A DNA stretch of 9,154 nucleotides from Syntrophorhabdus sp. PtaB.Bin184 (GCA_002067555.1 MVQQ01000107.1:1-9154), one strand, 5' to 3'; counted from the stretch's first letter, positions 1 to 6,934 are shown. The notes: generated from the letters alone by a model not told the origin. Translations and numbers: made by a program.

Positions 1-1
1 C

Positions 2-1315
2 CAGATCCAAAACAAGTTCCGCGATGAGATCAGGCCCCGCTTCGGGATCATGCGCTCCCGCGAGTTCTCCATGAAGGATGCCTACAGCTTCGATGTCGAC
101 GAGCCCTCGGCGGAAAAAAGCTACAAAGAGATGTACGAGGCATACGTCAACATCTTTACGCGGTGCGGGTTCAGGTTCCGTGTCGTCGAGGCCGACACCG
201 GCCAGATTGGCGGGAGCTTCTCCCACGAGTTCATGGTGCTCGCCGACACGGGTGAGGACGTCATCATCTCCTGCGACGCCTGCGGTTACGCGGCCAACCT
301 TGAAAGGGCCGAGGTGGGGTTCACGGAGAGACCCGTCTCCCCGAAAAAGGGCCTTCACAGGCGTGTGGAGACGCCGAACCAGAGGAGGATAGACGAGGTT
401 TCCTCTTTCCTCGGGATAACACCGGACAAGCTCCTCAAGACCATCATCTACAACACGGACAGGGGGCCGATCGGCGTTCTCGTCCGGGGCGACAGGGAGA
501 TAAACGACACGAAGCTGAAGAACCTTCTCAAGCTGGAGGAGATGGAGCTTGCCGATGAGAGGACCATCGAGGAGGCAACGGGCGGGCCTTTAGGCTTCTC
601 GGGCCCCATCGGTCTTTCCATTCCCCTTTACGCCGACAGGGACCTCATGTTTATGGAGGACTTCGTGATAGGCGGCAATGAGCGCGATGTCCACGTGGTG
701 GACGTCAACGTGGGTGATTTTGCGGTCAAGGGCTTCTATGACATAAAGGTGGCCGTGGCCGGCGACCGCTGTCCCCGGTGCGAGACCGGGAAGCTCGTCG
801 CGACGCGGGGCATCGAGGTGGGGCACATCTTCAAGCTCGGTCTCAAGTACAGCAAGGCGATGAACGCCACCTTCCTCGACAGCGAGGGCAAGGAGCAGTT
901 CATGGTCATGGGCTGCTACGGCATCGGCGTCGGCAGGACCGTGGCCGCCGCCATCGAACAGGGCAACGACGAGAACGGCATGATACTGCCCCTGCCGATC
1001 GCCCCCTTCGAGGTGGATGTGCTGCCCGTGAACACCACCCACGAGGAGAGCATGAAAATCGCCCGTCAGATATATGAAGAGCTCTTGGGGAACGGCGTCG
1101 ATGCCATCCTTGACGACCGCGACGAGCGGCCGGGCGTCAAGTTCAAGGATTGCGACCTCATCGGGATACCCCTTCGCATAACGATAGGAGAACGGGGCCT
1201 CAAGGAAGGAATGGTGGAGATAAAGCAACGGAACAGCAAGGAATTTGAAAAGGTGCCTGCAAAAGAGGCGGCACGGAGGGTGATGAACTATGTTGAAGAC
1301 GCTAAACATTCCTGA
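2..1315 (+). CDS. proS: Prolyl-tRNA synthetase, 3' part (5' end outside window)
   Basis: Class II prolyl-tRNA synthetase (EC 6.1.1.15), a cytoplasmic enzyme that charges tRNA-Pro with proline. The reading frame is open from position 2, before the first in-window ATG at 50, so the gene starts upstream. 437 residues are visible, and by family comparison about 120 N-terminal residues, including class II motif 1, are missing. Visible parts in order: motif 2 (MRSREFSMKDAYSF, nt 50-91); a bacterial INS-type editing insertion (about nt 360-760, with the GGPLGFSGPIGL stretch typical of that domain); a GIEVGHIFKLG segment; motif 3 (GCYGIGVGR, nt 911-937); and a C-terminal anticodon-binding domain (about nt 1010-1300, with DDRDERPGVKF). 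All expected segments are intact. The last 26 bp overlap the next gene, which suggests translational coupling. The identification is firm; only the 5' end is unknown. Confidence 0.97.
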   Translation, partial: QIQNKFRDEIRPRFGIMRSREFSMKDAYSFDVDEPSAEKSYKEMYEAYVNIFTRCGFRFRVVEADTGQIGGSFSHEFMVLADTGEDVIISCDACGYAANLERAEVGFTERPVSPKKGLHRRVETPNQRRIDEVSSFLGITPDKLLKTIIYNTDRGPIGVLVRGDREINDTKLKNLLKLEEMELADERTIEEATGGPLGFSGPIGLSIPLYADRDLMFMEDFVIGGNERDVHVVDVNVGDFAVKGFYDIKVAVAGDRCPRCETGKLVATRGIEVGHIFKLGLKYSKAMNATFLDSEGKEQFMVMGCYGIGVGRTVAAAIEQGNDENGMILPLPIAPFEVDVLPVNTTHEESMKIARQIYEELLGNGVDAILDDRDERPGVKFKDCDLIGIPLRITIGERGLKEGMVEIKQRNSKEFEKVPAKEAARRVMNYVEDAKHS

Positions 1316-2492
1316 TCTCACACCGAAGGAAGAGATAACGGCACGCATCGACAAGCTCCGCAAGGGGATGGTGGAGAAAGGCATCGAACTCGCCGTCATC
1401 CTGCAGAACGTGGACATCTTCTACTTCACGGGAACGCTCCAGCGGGGTGTCCTCGTGGTGTCGGCGGAACAGGGTGCGGAATTCTTCGTGGAAAAGAGCG
1501 TTTATCGCGCCGGGATGGAGACACCCCTCGATATCGTCCCCATCAAGCGGGACAAAGAGGTCAAGGACCTTCTTGCGGAGAAGAAAATGCTCCACGGGCG
1601 GTGCGCCATGGAGTTCGACGTCGTGCCCGTCGCGATCTGCGAACGATGGAAATCGCTCCTGGGGAAGGACCGGATGGAAGACCTGTCCCCGATCATCAGG
1701 GACGTGAGACTCGTAAAGAGCGAATTCGAGGTCGCCCAGTTCCGGAAGTCCGGCGAGATCGTGGAACACGTCTTCGAAAAGGCGAAGGACATTATAAGGG
1801 AAGGGATGCGGGAGATCGATATCGAAGCCGAACTTGTTGCTGAAGGGAGGAAACGGGGCCACCAGGGATTCCTGAGGATGCGGGGCCTCAACCAGGAGAT
1901 GATGAACCTCTACGTCACCCACGGCTACTCCACGACGATCACCTCCGGGGCCGATGTGCCCATATCCGGGATAGGCGTGACGCACGCCATCGCTCAGGGG
2001 GCCTCCGTCAACACCGTGAAAAAGGGCATCCCGGTAATCGTCGATTACGGCGGCGGGTACAACGGGTACATCACCGATGAAACTCGGGCGTACGCGGTGG
2101 GGCCCTTGAAAGACCTCTTTCAAAAACCCTTCGAGGTGGCCCGGGACATCATCAACGAGACAATGGACACTGCAAGGGAAGGGACCGACGCGACGGAGGT
2201 CTTCGGAAAGGCCATGGACCGGGTCAAGACCGCGGGGCTGGAAGAACATTTCATGGGCCACGGGGAAGGCCAGGTAAGCTTCATCGGCCACGGCCTCGGC
2301 CTCGAGATCAACGAACTGCCCGTCATCACGCCGCGACACAGGATGCCCCTCAGGGAGGGCATGGTCTTCGCCTTTGAGCCAAAGTTCATCTTCCCCGGAG
2401 AAGGCGCCATAGGCATAGAGGTGGACTTCGTCGTCAGAAAGAACGGCCTGGAAAGGCTGACGAAGACACCCCTCGATATAGTCTACGTCTAG
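1290..2492 (+). CDS. M24 family metallopeptidase, Xaa-Pro aminopeptidase/dipeptidase-like
   Basis: Peptidase of the pita-bread M24 family, 400 residues, probably cytoplasmic (no signal peptide or membrane segment). It is expected to cleave the bond between an N-terminal residue and proline. The N-terminal half (about 15-150) looks like a creatinase-type N domain and the C-terminal half (about 155-390) is the catalytic domain. All five dinuclear metal ligands of the family can be read: Asp252 (VDYGG), Asp263 (ITDETR), His334 (GHGLGLE), Glu363 (FEPKF) and Glu377 (GIEVDF). The ATG at 1290 has a strong Shine-Dalgarno sequence, GGAGGG at 1275-1280, nine bases upstream and inside the proS coding region, which supports this overlapping start. 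The substrate class (PepP-like aminopeptidase, PepQ-like dipeptidase or another M24 enzyme) cannot be settled from sequence alone, so no symbol is given. Confidence 0.92.
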   Translation: MLKTLNIPDLTPKEEITARIDKLRKGMVEKGIELAVILQNVDIFYFTGTLQRGVLVVSAEQGAEFFVEKSVYRAGMETPLDIVPIKRDKEVKDLLAEKKMLHGRCAMEFDVVPVAICERWKSLLGKDRMEDLSPIIRDVRLVKSEFEVAQFRKSGEIVEHVFEKAKDIIREGMREIDIEAELVAEGRKRGHQGFLRMRGLNQEMMNLYVTHGYSTTITSGADVPISGIGVTHAIAQGASVNTVKKGIPVIVDYGGGYNGYITDETRAYAVGPLKDLFQKPFEVARDIINETMDTAREGTDATEVFGKAMDRVKTAGLEEHFMGHGEGQVSFIGHGLGLEINELPVITPRHRMPLREGMVFAFEPKFIFPGEGAIGIEVDFVVRKNGLERLTKTPLDIVYV

Positions 2493-2500
2493 AGTATCGT

Positions 2501-2514
2501 GTTCCAGGTTCCAG
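2501..2514. repeat. Tandem heptamer, 2 perfect copies (GTTCCAG)
   Basis: GTTCCAG occurs twice head to tail, starting 9 bp after the M24 peptidase stop codon. It is the first of three 7-bp-period tracts in the 151-bp convergent gap 2493-2643. Its function is unknown. Confidence 0.75.
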
Positions 2515-2541
2515 ATTGAGTATAGTTCTGTTGTTCTGGCC

Positions 2542-2569
2542 TGTGACCTGCAACGTGTGACCTGTGACG
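2542..2569. repeat. Tandem heptamer array, 4 degenerate units (TGTGACC type)
   Basis: Four consecutive 7-mers can be read: TGTGACC, TGCAACG, TGTGACC, TGTGACG. Units 1 and 3 are identical, unit 4 differs at one base and unit 2 at three. The tract sits inside a possible RNA stem, with GCCTGTG at 2539-2545 opposing CGCAGGC at 2568-2574 and one G-U pair. No T-run follows directly, so it does not look like a normal intrinsic terminator. Confidence 0.75.
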
Positions 2570-2620
2570 CAGGCTTTGTCGCCCGGAACCGCCGCAGCGG
2601 CCATCGTCATGCCCCGCAGG

Positions 2621-2641
2621 ACAATACACAATACACCGAAC
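2621..2641. repeat. Tandem heptamer, 2 perfect copies plus a diverged third (ACAATAC)
   Basis: ACAATAC is repeated perfectly at 2621-2627 and 2628-2634. It is followed by ACCGAAC at 2635-2641, which may be a decayed third unit. The tract ends just before the stop codon of the convergent LytTR regulator gene (2644-2646, read on the minus strand). Confidence 0.65.
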
Positions 2642-2643
2642 GG

Positions 2644-3408
2644 TCAGGAGAGGGATTTGCATTCCTGCCTTTCCGTCACGCCCATGAGCGTTTTGAACCG
2701 CTGGAGCGCTATCCGGCCAAGGTGAAAGGGTTTTTCGATGCCCTCCATGTAGATATCCCCGTTCCGGTTCTTCTTCCTGAGAAGGCGGATGTGATGCCTG
2801 TTGACAAGCAGAGAACGGTCCAGCGCCATGAAGATGTCTGAGGGAAAACGCCTTTTCCATTCCTTGAGAGGGGAGCGCATCACGAAGCATTCACCGTTGA
2901 CGCTGAAGATCCGGATATAGTTCTTCTCCGACATGATGGCGGCGATCTTCATGAGTTCAATGAAGACAACCTTCTTCCCGGTGTTCAGGCAAACCCGGTC
3001 GCCCTGCGTGATCGCGGATGGCTGTCCCCGGTCACGGCCGCTCGACAGGAACCTCTCAAGTGAAAGGTTGAGACGTTCCGGGTCCACAGGCTTGAGAAGA
3101 TAATCGAAGACATCGCTCGTGAAGGCGCCGACGGCGAATTCATCGTAGGCGGTCACGAATATGACGGACGGCCGCTCTTCCAGCCTGTCGAGGAGGTCAA
3201 AGCCTGACCCGCCAGGCATTCGCACATCAAGAAAGACAAGGTCGGGCCTCTCTCTCGCGATGGTCTCGCGGGCAGCGGCCGCATCCGCCGCCTCCCCTAT
3301 TACGTGGACATAGGGGTGTCCGCTCAGAAGATCTCTGAGATTCTGGCGGGCCAGACGTTCATCGTCCACGATTACCGTGCGGATCTCCGGTCTAGGATCA
3401 TTCGACAT
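2644..3408 (-). CDS. LytTR-family response regulator (receiver + LytTR DNA-binding domain)
   Basis: Two-component response regulator of the LytR/AlgR type, 254 residues, a predicted cytoplasmic DNA-binding transcription regulator. The receiver domain (about 9-125) has the acidic pair Asp15/Asp16, the phospho-acceptor Asp61 in FLDVRMPGGSG, Thr86 in FVTAYDEFA, and Lys106 in the YLLKPVD motif. All are canonical, so it should be phosphorylatable. The C-terminal LytTR domain (about 145-248) contains the LDRSLLVNRHHI stretch typical of the family. The frame is open to a longer start at 3483, but the ATG at 3406-3408 is preferred because AAGGGG precedes it with suitable spacing and the receiver domain begins soon after. 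No histidine kinase gene lies next to it in the window, so its sensor is encoded elsewhere or beyond the window. Its target genes are unknown. Confidence 0.93.
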   Translation of the reverse strand: MSNDPRPEIRTVIVDDERLARQNLRDLLSGHPYVHVIGEAADAAAARETIARERPDLVFLDVRMPGGSGFDLLDRLEERPSVIFVTAYDEFAVGAFTSDVFDYLLKPVDPERLNLSLERFLSSGRDRGQPSAITQGDRVCLNTGKKVVFIELMKIAAIMSEKNYIRIFSVNGECFVMRSPLKEWKRRFPSDIFMALDRSLLVNRHHIRLLRKKNRNGDIYMEGIEKPFHLGRIALQRFKTLMGVTERQECKSLS

Positions 3409-3414
3409 TATATT

Positions 3415-3420
3415 CCCCTT
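3415..3420 (-). promoter_or_regulatory. Ribosome binding site deciding the LytTR regulator start
   Basis: On the minus strand, AAGGGG stands six bases before the ATG at 3408. This favours the 254-residue product over the 279-residue extension. Confidence 0.7.
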
Positions 3421-3435
3421 TTTCTGGCTGGTTTG

Positions 3436-3449
3436 TCGGATCAATCCGA
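3436..3449. promoter_or_regulatory. Palindrome TCGGAT-CA-ATCCGA upstream of the LytTR gene
   Basis: Perfect 6-bp inverted repeat with a 2-bp centre, 28 bp upstream of the LytTR regulator start. The position suits an operator for a dimeric regulator. It does not resemble the direct-repeat sites usually bound by LytTR domains, so the binder, if any, is unknown. Confidence 0.3.
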
Positions 3450-3503
3450 TTTGCCACGAAATAACTGGGTACAACAGCATCAACTCATGTCAGTGTACAT
3501 GCT

Positions 3504-3517
3504 GCGGCACCTGCCGC
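3504..3517. promoter_or_regulatory. Palindrome GCGGCA-CC-TGCCGC in the divergent intergenic region
   Basis: Perfect 6-bp inverted repeat with a 2-bp centre, the same geometry as the palindrome at 3436-3449 but a different sequence. It lies between the divergent LytTR and glcD-like genes (intergenic 3409-3679). It could be an operator or a chance GC-rich palindrome. The rest of this 271-bp gap shows no gene, terminator or heptamer array. Confidence 0.25.
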
Positions 3518-3651
3518 GAAACATGATTGGTACTAAAGTGTCTTGACAAGTGCTCAACGGGCTGTCGACGCACCCTGTCCCCCCTGCGATCTTTGTCCGG
3601 ATTCTCTTTTGCGAGCGCTATCTCGACAGGACCGGCTGAACCGCAATTTTC

Positions 3652-3680
3652 TTGCTCCGTCGGGGATGCCCGGATATAAT
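3652..3680 (+). promoter_or_regulatory. Candidate sigma-70-like promoter at the glcD-like gene start
   Basis: A perfect TATAAT at 3675-3680 lies 17 bp from TTGCTC at 3652-3657, which matches three of six -35 bases. If used, transcription would begin around 3687 and give a nearly leaderless mRNA starting at the ATG at 3689. The same ATATAAT string also sits at two other starts in this window, so it may instead be an AT-rich spacer between Shine-Dalgarno and start codon. Confidence 0.3.
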
Positions 3681-5074
3681 TGACCATCATGTCCTTCGAA
3701 CGGTTCCTGGTCGAGGTAAGGGGATTTCTTGAAGAGAACCAGATCGTTCTCGACCGGGAGCATCTTTCCCATTTTTCCTACGACGCGACGGAACGGCAGT
3801 ATATGCCGCAGGTCGCCCTCCTCCCCGAGAGCACCGGGGACGTCTCGCGCATCATGAAGTGTGCCTGTCTCCACGGGGTACCCGTGACACCCCAGGGTGG
3901 AAGAACGGGCCTCTCCGGCGGCGCTCTGCCCGTCCGTGGCGGAGTTGTGCTCTCCTTTTCGCGCCTCAACCGCATCCTAGAGATCGACGAGGCAAACATG
4001 TTCGCTATCGTGGAACCCGGTGTCATATCCAACAACCTCCAGATCGAACTCGGCAGGAGGGGCCTGTTCTTTCCACCCGACCCGTCGAGCACAGTCGACA
4101 GCACACTTGGCGGCAACGTGGCCGAGAACGCCGGGTACACCCGGGCGGTCAAGTATGGCGTCACCAGGGACTATGTGAGGGGTCTCGAGGCCGTCCTGCC
4201 TTCGGGCGATGTCATAACGCTCGGCGGAAAGACACTGAAGAACGTCGCCGGGTACGACCTCATCTCGCTCCTTGTCGGGTCTGAGGGGACGCTCGCGATC
4301 ATCACGAAGATAACGCTTCGGCTCCTCATTAGACCCCGGGTGCGCCGCACCGTCGTGGCATACCTCAACAACCTGCCGGAGGCCGCCGACCTCATTGTCG
4401 CCGTCTTTCGCTCAGGGATCGTTCCCTGCGCCATAGAACTCATGGACAACATCGCCATCAACACCGTGGCCGACCATCTCGGCGCCGCCCTGCCGAGGGA
4501 CGCCGCGGCGCTGGTGCTCATCGAGACGGACGGCCACGGCAAGGAGGAGGTCGAAGTCGATGCGCTTGACATAACAAACCTGTGCCGGCAGTCCCCGGGC
4601 GTGACGGAAGCCCGCCTCGCCGTGGACGAGGCGGAGGCGGAGCGCCTCTGGACCTATCGCAGGGAGGTGCTGCCGTCGCTCAAGGCACTGGGGAAGGACC
4701 ATCTCGAGGCGGATGTCGTCGTCCCCCGGTACAATCTCCCTTTTCTCGTCAGGTTCACGGGCGGGCTCGAACACAGCGATGCCATCAGGATAGCCACCTA
4801 TGGCCATGCCGGTGACGGCAACCTTCACGTCACCATCCTCCACCGCCGCAGGAACTTTTCCGAGCTTGAAGAGGCGTACCGCCTCCTGGAACTGATATAC
4901 AGGGAAACGGTCGCCATGGGGGGATCCCTCACGGGTGAGCACGGTGTCGGCCTGACCGTCATGGATTATCTCCCCATGCAGATAGGAGGGGAGGCATTGC
5001 CGCTCATGAAGCGCATCAAGGCGGCTTTTGACCCCGGGGGCATCCTGAACCCCGGCAAGATATTCCCGGATTGA
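3680..5074 (+). CDS. GlcD-family FAD-binding oxidoreductase (glycolate/D-lactate dehydrogenase-like)
   Basis: Flavoprotein of the GlcD/DLD family (FAD-binding type 4 plus FAD-oxidase C-terminal domain), expected to oxidise a 2-hydroxyacid such as glycolate or D-lactate. 464 residues, close to the usual family length. The FAD domain (about 38-220) shows GGRTGLSGGA (73-82), a PPDPSS...GGNVAENAG stretch (132-152), KYGVTRDYV and KNVAGYDL (187-194). The C-terminal domain shows GHAGDGNLH (375-383) and TGEHGVGL (418-425), with the family histidines, and ends in the usual FDPGGILNPGKIF. The residue after AENAG is Tyr153, where many homologues have Gly. The start is uncertain: TTG at 3680 or ATG at 3689; the difference is three residues. 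No glcE, glcF or other iron-sulfur partner gene is adjacent, so the electron acceptor and exact substrate are unknown and no symbol is given. Confidence 0.9.
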   Translation: MTIMSFERFLVEVRGFLEENQIVLDREHLSHFSYDATERQYMPQVALLPESTGDVSRIMKCACLHGVPVTPQGGRTGLSGGALPVRGGVVLSFSRLNRILEIDEANMFAIVEPGVISNNLQIELGRRGLFFPPDPSSTVDSTLGGNVAENAGYTRAVKYGVTRDYVRGLEAVLPSGDVITLGGKTLKNVAGYDLISLLVGSEGTLAIITKITLRLLIRPRVRRTVVAYLNNLPEAADLIVAVFRSGIVPCAIELMDNIAINTVADHLGAALPRDAAALVLIETDGHGKEEVEVDALDITNLCRQSPGVTEARLAVDEAEAERLWTYRREVLPSLKALGKDHLEADVVVPRYNLPFLVRFTGGLEHSDAIRIATYGHAGDGNLHVTILHRRRNFSELEEAYRLLELIYRETVAMGGSLTGEHGVGLTVMDYLPMQIGGEALPLMKRIKAAFDPGGILNPGKIFPD

Positions 5075-5108
5075 ATAGTGTTGGAAATGCCCGTTTGCCG
5101 GTGATATA

Positions 5109-6911
5109 ATGAGTGGCAACAAAGACGGCATGGCTCAGAAAACAAGGGAAAACGACGATCTGTACCAGGTTCTTTTCGAATCCTCGGAGATCGCCACCAT
5201 CATTGTCGAAAGCGACGGGACGATTCTCCGCCTCAACAAGCGGTTCCTCGAACTGTCAGGGTATCGCCGGTCCGAACTGGTGGGAAGAAAGAAATGGTCC
5301 GAGCTCGTCGTCAACGGCGATCTCGCAAGGATAACGCAATACCGTGATTTCCTGCGCCATGACGCCTCCGTTCCCGCTCATACCTACGAGTTCAAGCTGG
5401 CCGTCAGGGACGGTTCGGCGAGGGACGTCGAGATCATCCGCCAGCCCATAGCCGGTACGAAACAGACAGCCATACACTTCGTGGACATCAGCGATCTCAT
5501 GCGCGTCGGCAAGAAGGTCATCTCGAGCGAGGAAAAGTACCGTTCCCTCATCGAGTCCACGGATGACTCCATTTACATGATCGACCGGGAAGGCACGTAT
5601 CTGTTCGTCAACAGACAGGTGCTCGCGCGATTGTGCGTGACCGAGGCGAACATCATCGGCAAGTGCTACAGCGATTTCCATGACGCTGAGGATACCATGG
5701 AATTCGCAGGGTACGTGGACAAGGTCTTTGAAACGGGGTTATCCCATCGTTACGAACACAGGAGCGGCAAAGGCCGGGAGCGCTGGATGTTGCGCACGCT
5801 GAGTCCCATAATGGAAGGGCGCACCGGTCAGGTAAGGTTCGTTGCCGTCGTATCGAAGGAGATCACCGATCTCAAGAGAACGGAGGAGAAACTGAAATAC
5901 CTGAGCCTCCACGATCCCCTGACAAACCTCTATAACCGGGCTTATTTCGAAGAGGAGATGCATCGCCTCGACAACAACCGCTTCGACATCGTCGGGCTCA
6001 TCATGTGCGATATCGACGGCTTGAAGCTCGTCAACGACACCCTGGGACACGACAGGGGAGACGAACTCCTCGTTGTCGCGTCACAGGTCATCAAAAAGTC
6101 GTTCCGTGAAAGCGACGTCGTCGCGCGCGTCGGAGGAGACGAGTTTGCCATCCTTTTACCCAACAGTCCCAGGTCAAAGGTGGAGGAGATATGCACGAGG
6201 ATCAGGACCAGCATCGTCGCGTACAACAAGAAAAACCCTCACCTCCCGTTGGGCATTTCCACGGGGTTCGCCATCCGCACCGGTCCCGGCCAGAGCATGG
6301 CGGAGTTGTACAGGGAAGCCGACAACGCCATGTACAAGGAAAAGCTCTTCGGCAGCCAGCACGCGCGCAATGTCATTGTGAAGAACCTCCTGAGCACTAT
6401 CGAGGCCAGGGGCATCACGACGAGACAATCGCTGAAACGTTGGAGACAGCTCGTGACCGTCCTGGGAAGCGCCGCCGGCCTGCCTGAGAAGCGCTTGAAG
6501 GACCTGGCGCTCCTTGCGCAATTCCACGATATCGGGAACATCAGCATCCACGACCGCATACTCCTGAAATCGGGCAGCCTTACCGAGGAGGAACTCCTGG
6601 AGGTACGCAAGCACTGCGACATCGGGCACCGTATCGCCCAGTCCGCCGCGAGCCTGACACCCATAGCGGACTATATTCTCAAACATCATGAGTGGTGGGA
6701 TGGCAGCGGTTATCCTCTGGGCCTCGCCGGTGACGAGATACCCCTCGAAAGCAGGATCATGGCAATAGCCGATGCCTATGTATCAATGACCGGCGGGCGG
6801 CCCCACCGCAAGGCGATATCCAGAGAGGAGGCCCTCAAGGAACTGCGCAGATGCGCCGGAACTCAGTTCGACCCTAATCTGGTAAAAAAATTCGTAAAGA
6901 TAGTAGCATAA
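5109..6911 (+). CDS. PAS-PAS-GGDEF-HD-GYP cyclic-di-GMP signalling protein
   Basis: 600-residue cytoplasmic sensor protein; no membrane segment is visible. Order: PAS 1 (about 18-128), PAS 2 (about 140-256), GGDEF diguanylate cyclase domain (about 262-422) and an HD-GYP-type domain (about 428-599). The GGDEF motif is intact (GGDEF 342-346) and is preceded by an RxxD inhibitory site (RESD 333-336), so the domain should make c-di-GMP from GTP and be product-inhibited. The HD-GYP domain keeps His473-Asp474, His502, His526-His527, DGSGYP (531-536) and Asp555. However, no histidine lies between 419 and 472, where the family's first metal-binding His is expected, and the usual HDIGK lysine is Asn477. 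Phosphodiesterase activity is therefore doubtful. The start could also be the ATG at 5130 (residue 8). It lies 34 bp after the glcD-like gene on the same strand, so co-transcription is likely. Confidence 0.93.
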   Translation: MSGNKDGMAQKTRENDDLYQVLFESSEIATIIVESDGTILRLNKRFLELSGYRRSELVGRKKWSELVVNGDLARITQYRDFLRHDASVPAHTYEFKLAVRDGSARDVEIIRQPIAGTKQTAIHFVDISDLMRVGKKVISSEEKYRSLIESTDDSIYMIDREGTYLFVNRQVLARLCVTEANIIGKCYSDFHDAEDTMEFAGYVDKVFETGLSHRYEHRSGKGRERWMLRTLSPIMEGRTGQVRFVAVVSKEITDLKRTEEKLKYLSLHDPLTNLYNRAYFEEEMHRLDNNRFDIVGLIMCDIDGLKLVNDTLGHDRGDELLVVASQVIKKSFRESDVVARVGGDEFAILLPNSPRSKVEEICTRIRTSIVAYNKKNPHLPLGISTGFAIRTGPGQSMAELYREADNAMYKEKLFGSQHARNVIVKNLLSTIEARGITTRQSLKRWRQLVTVLGSAAGLPEKRLKDLALLAQFHDIGNISIHDRILLKSGSLTEEELLEVRKHCDIGHRIAQSAASLTPIADYILKHHEWWDGSGYPLGLAGDEIPLESRIMAIADAYVSMTGGRPHRKAISREEALKELRRCAGTQFDPNLVKKFVKIVA

Positions 6912-6934
6912 AAAGCGGAATTCAGCTTTTTATG
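6907..6934. terminator. Inverted repeat at the end of the GGDEF/HD-GYP gene, possible bidirectional terminator
   Basis: CATAAAAAGC (6907-6916) and GCTTTTTATG (6925-6934) form a perfect 10-bp stem with an 8-base loop. The left arm overlaps the stop codon at 6909-6911. It lies between convergent genes, with an A-run on one side and a T-run on the other, so it could work in both directions. The stem is AT-rich with only three G-C pairs, so it may be a weak terminator. Confidence 0.55.

Noticed and set aside
590..1417. 275-codon minus-strand open frame
   Set aside because: It is antisense to proS and the peptidase start and shows no recognisable domain.
1302..2339. 345-codon open frame on the minus strand
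   Set aside because: It is antisense to the M24 peptidase gene, which has all five metal ligands. Its translation is low-complexity, His/Asp/Val-rich shadow sequence.
3435..3455. Sigma-54-type promoter (TGGCA...TTG) on the minus strand before the LytTR gene
   Set aside because: The spacing between the GG and the TTG elements is off by one base and the essential GC of the -12 element is absent.
3543..3548. Perfect TTGACA as a -35 box on the plus strand
   Set aside because: No -10-like hexamer lies 16-18 bp downstream (the bases there are CGACGC-like).
3490..3690. 66-codon minus-strand open frame in the divergent intergenic region
   Set aside because: It has no clear ribosome binding site or recognisable sequence, and runs over the glcD-like gene start; probably chance.
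4412..5131. 239-codon minus-strand open frame
   Set aside because: It is antisense to the GlcD-like gene with no domain of its own.
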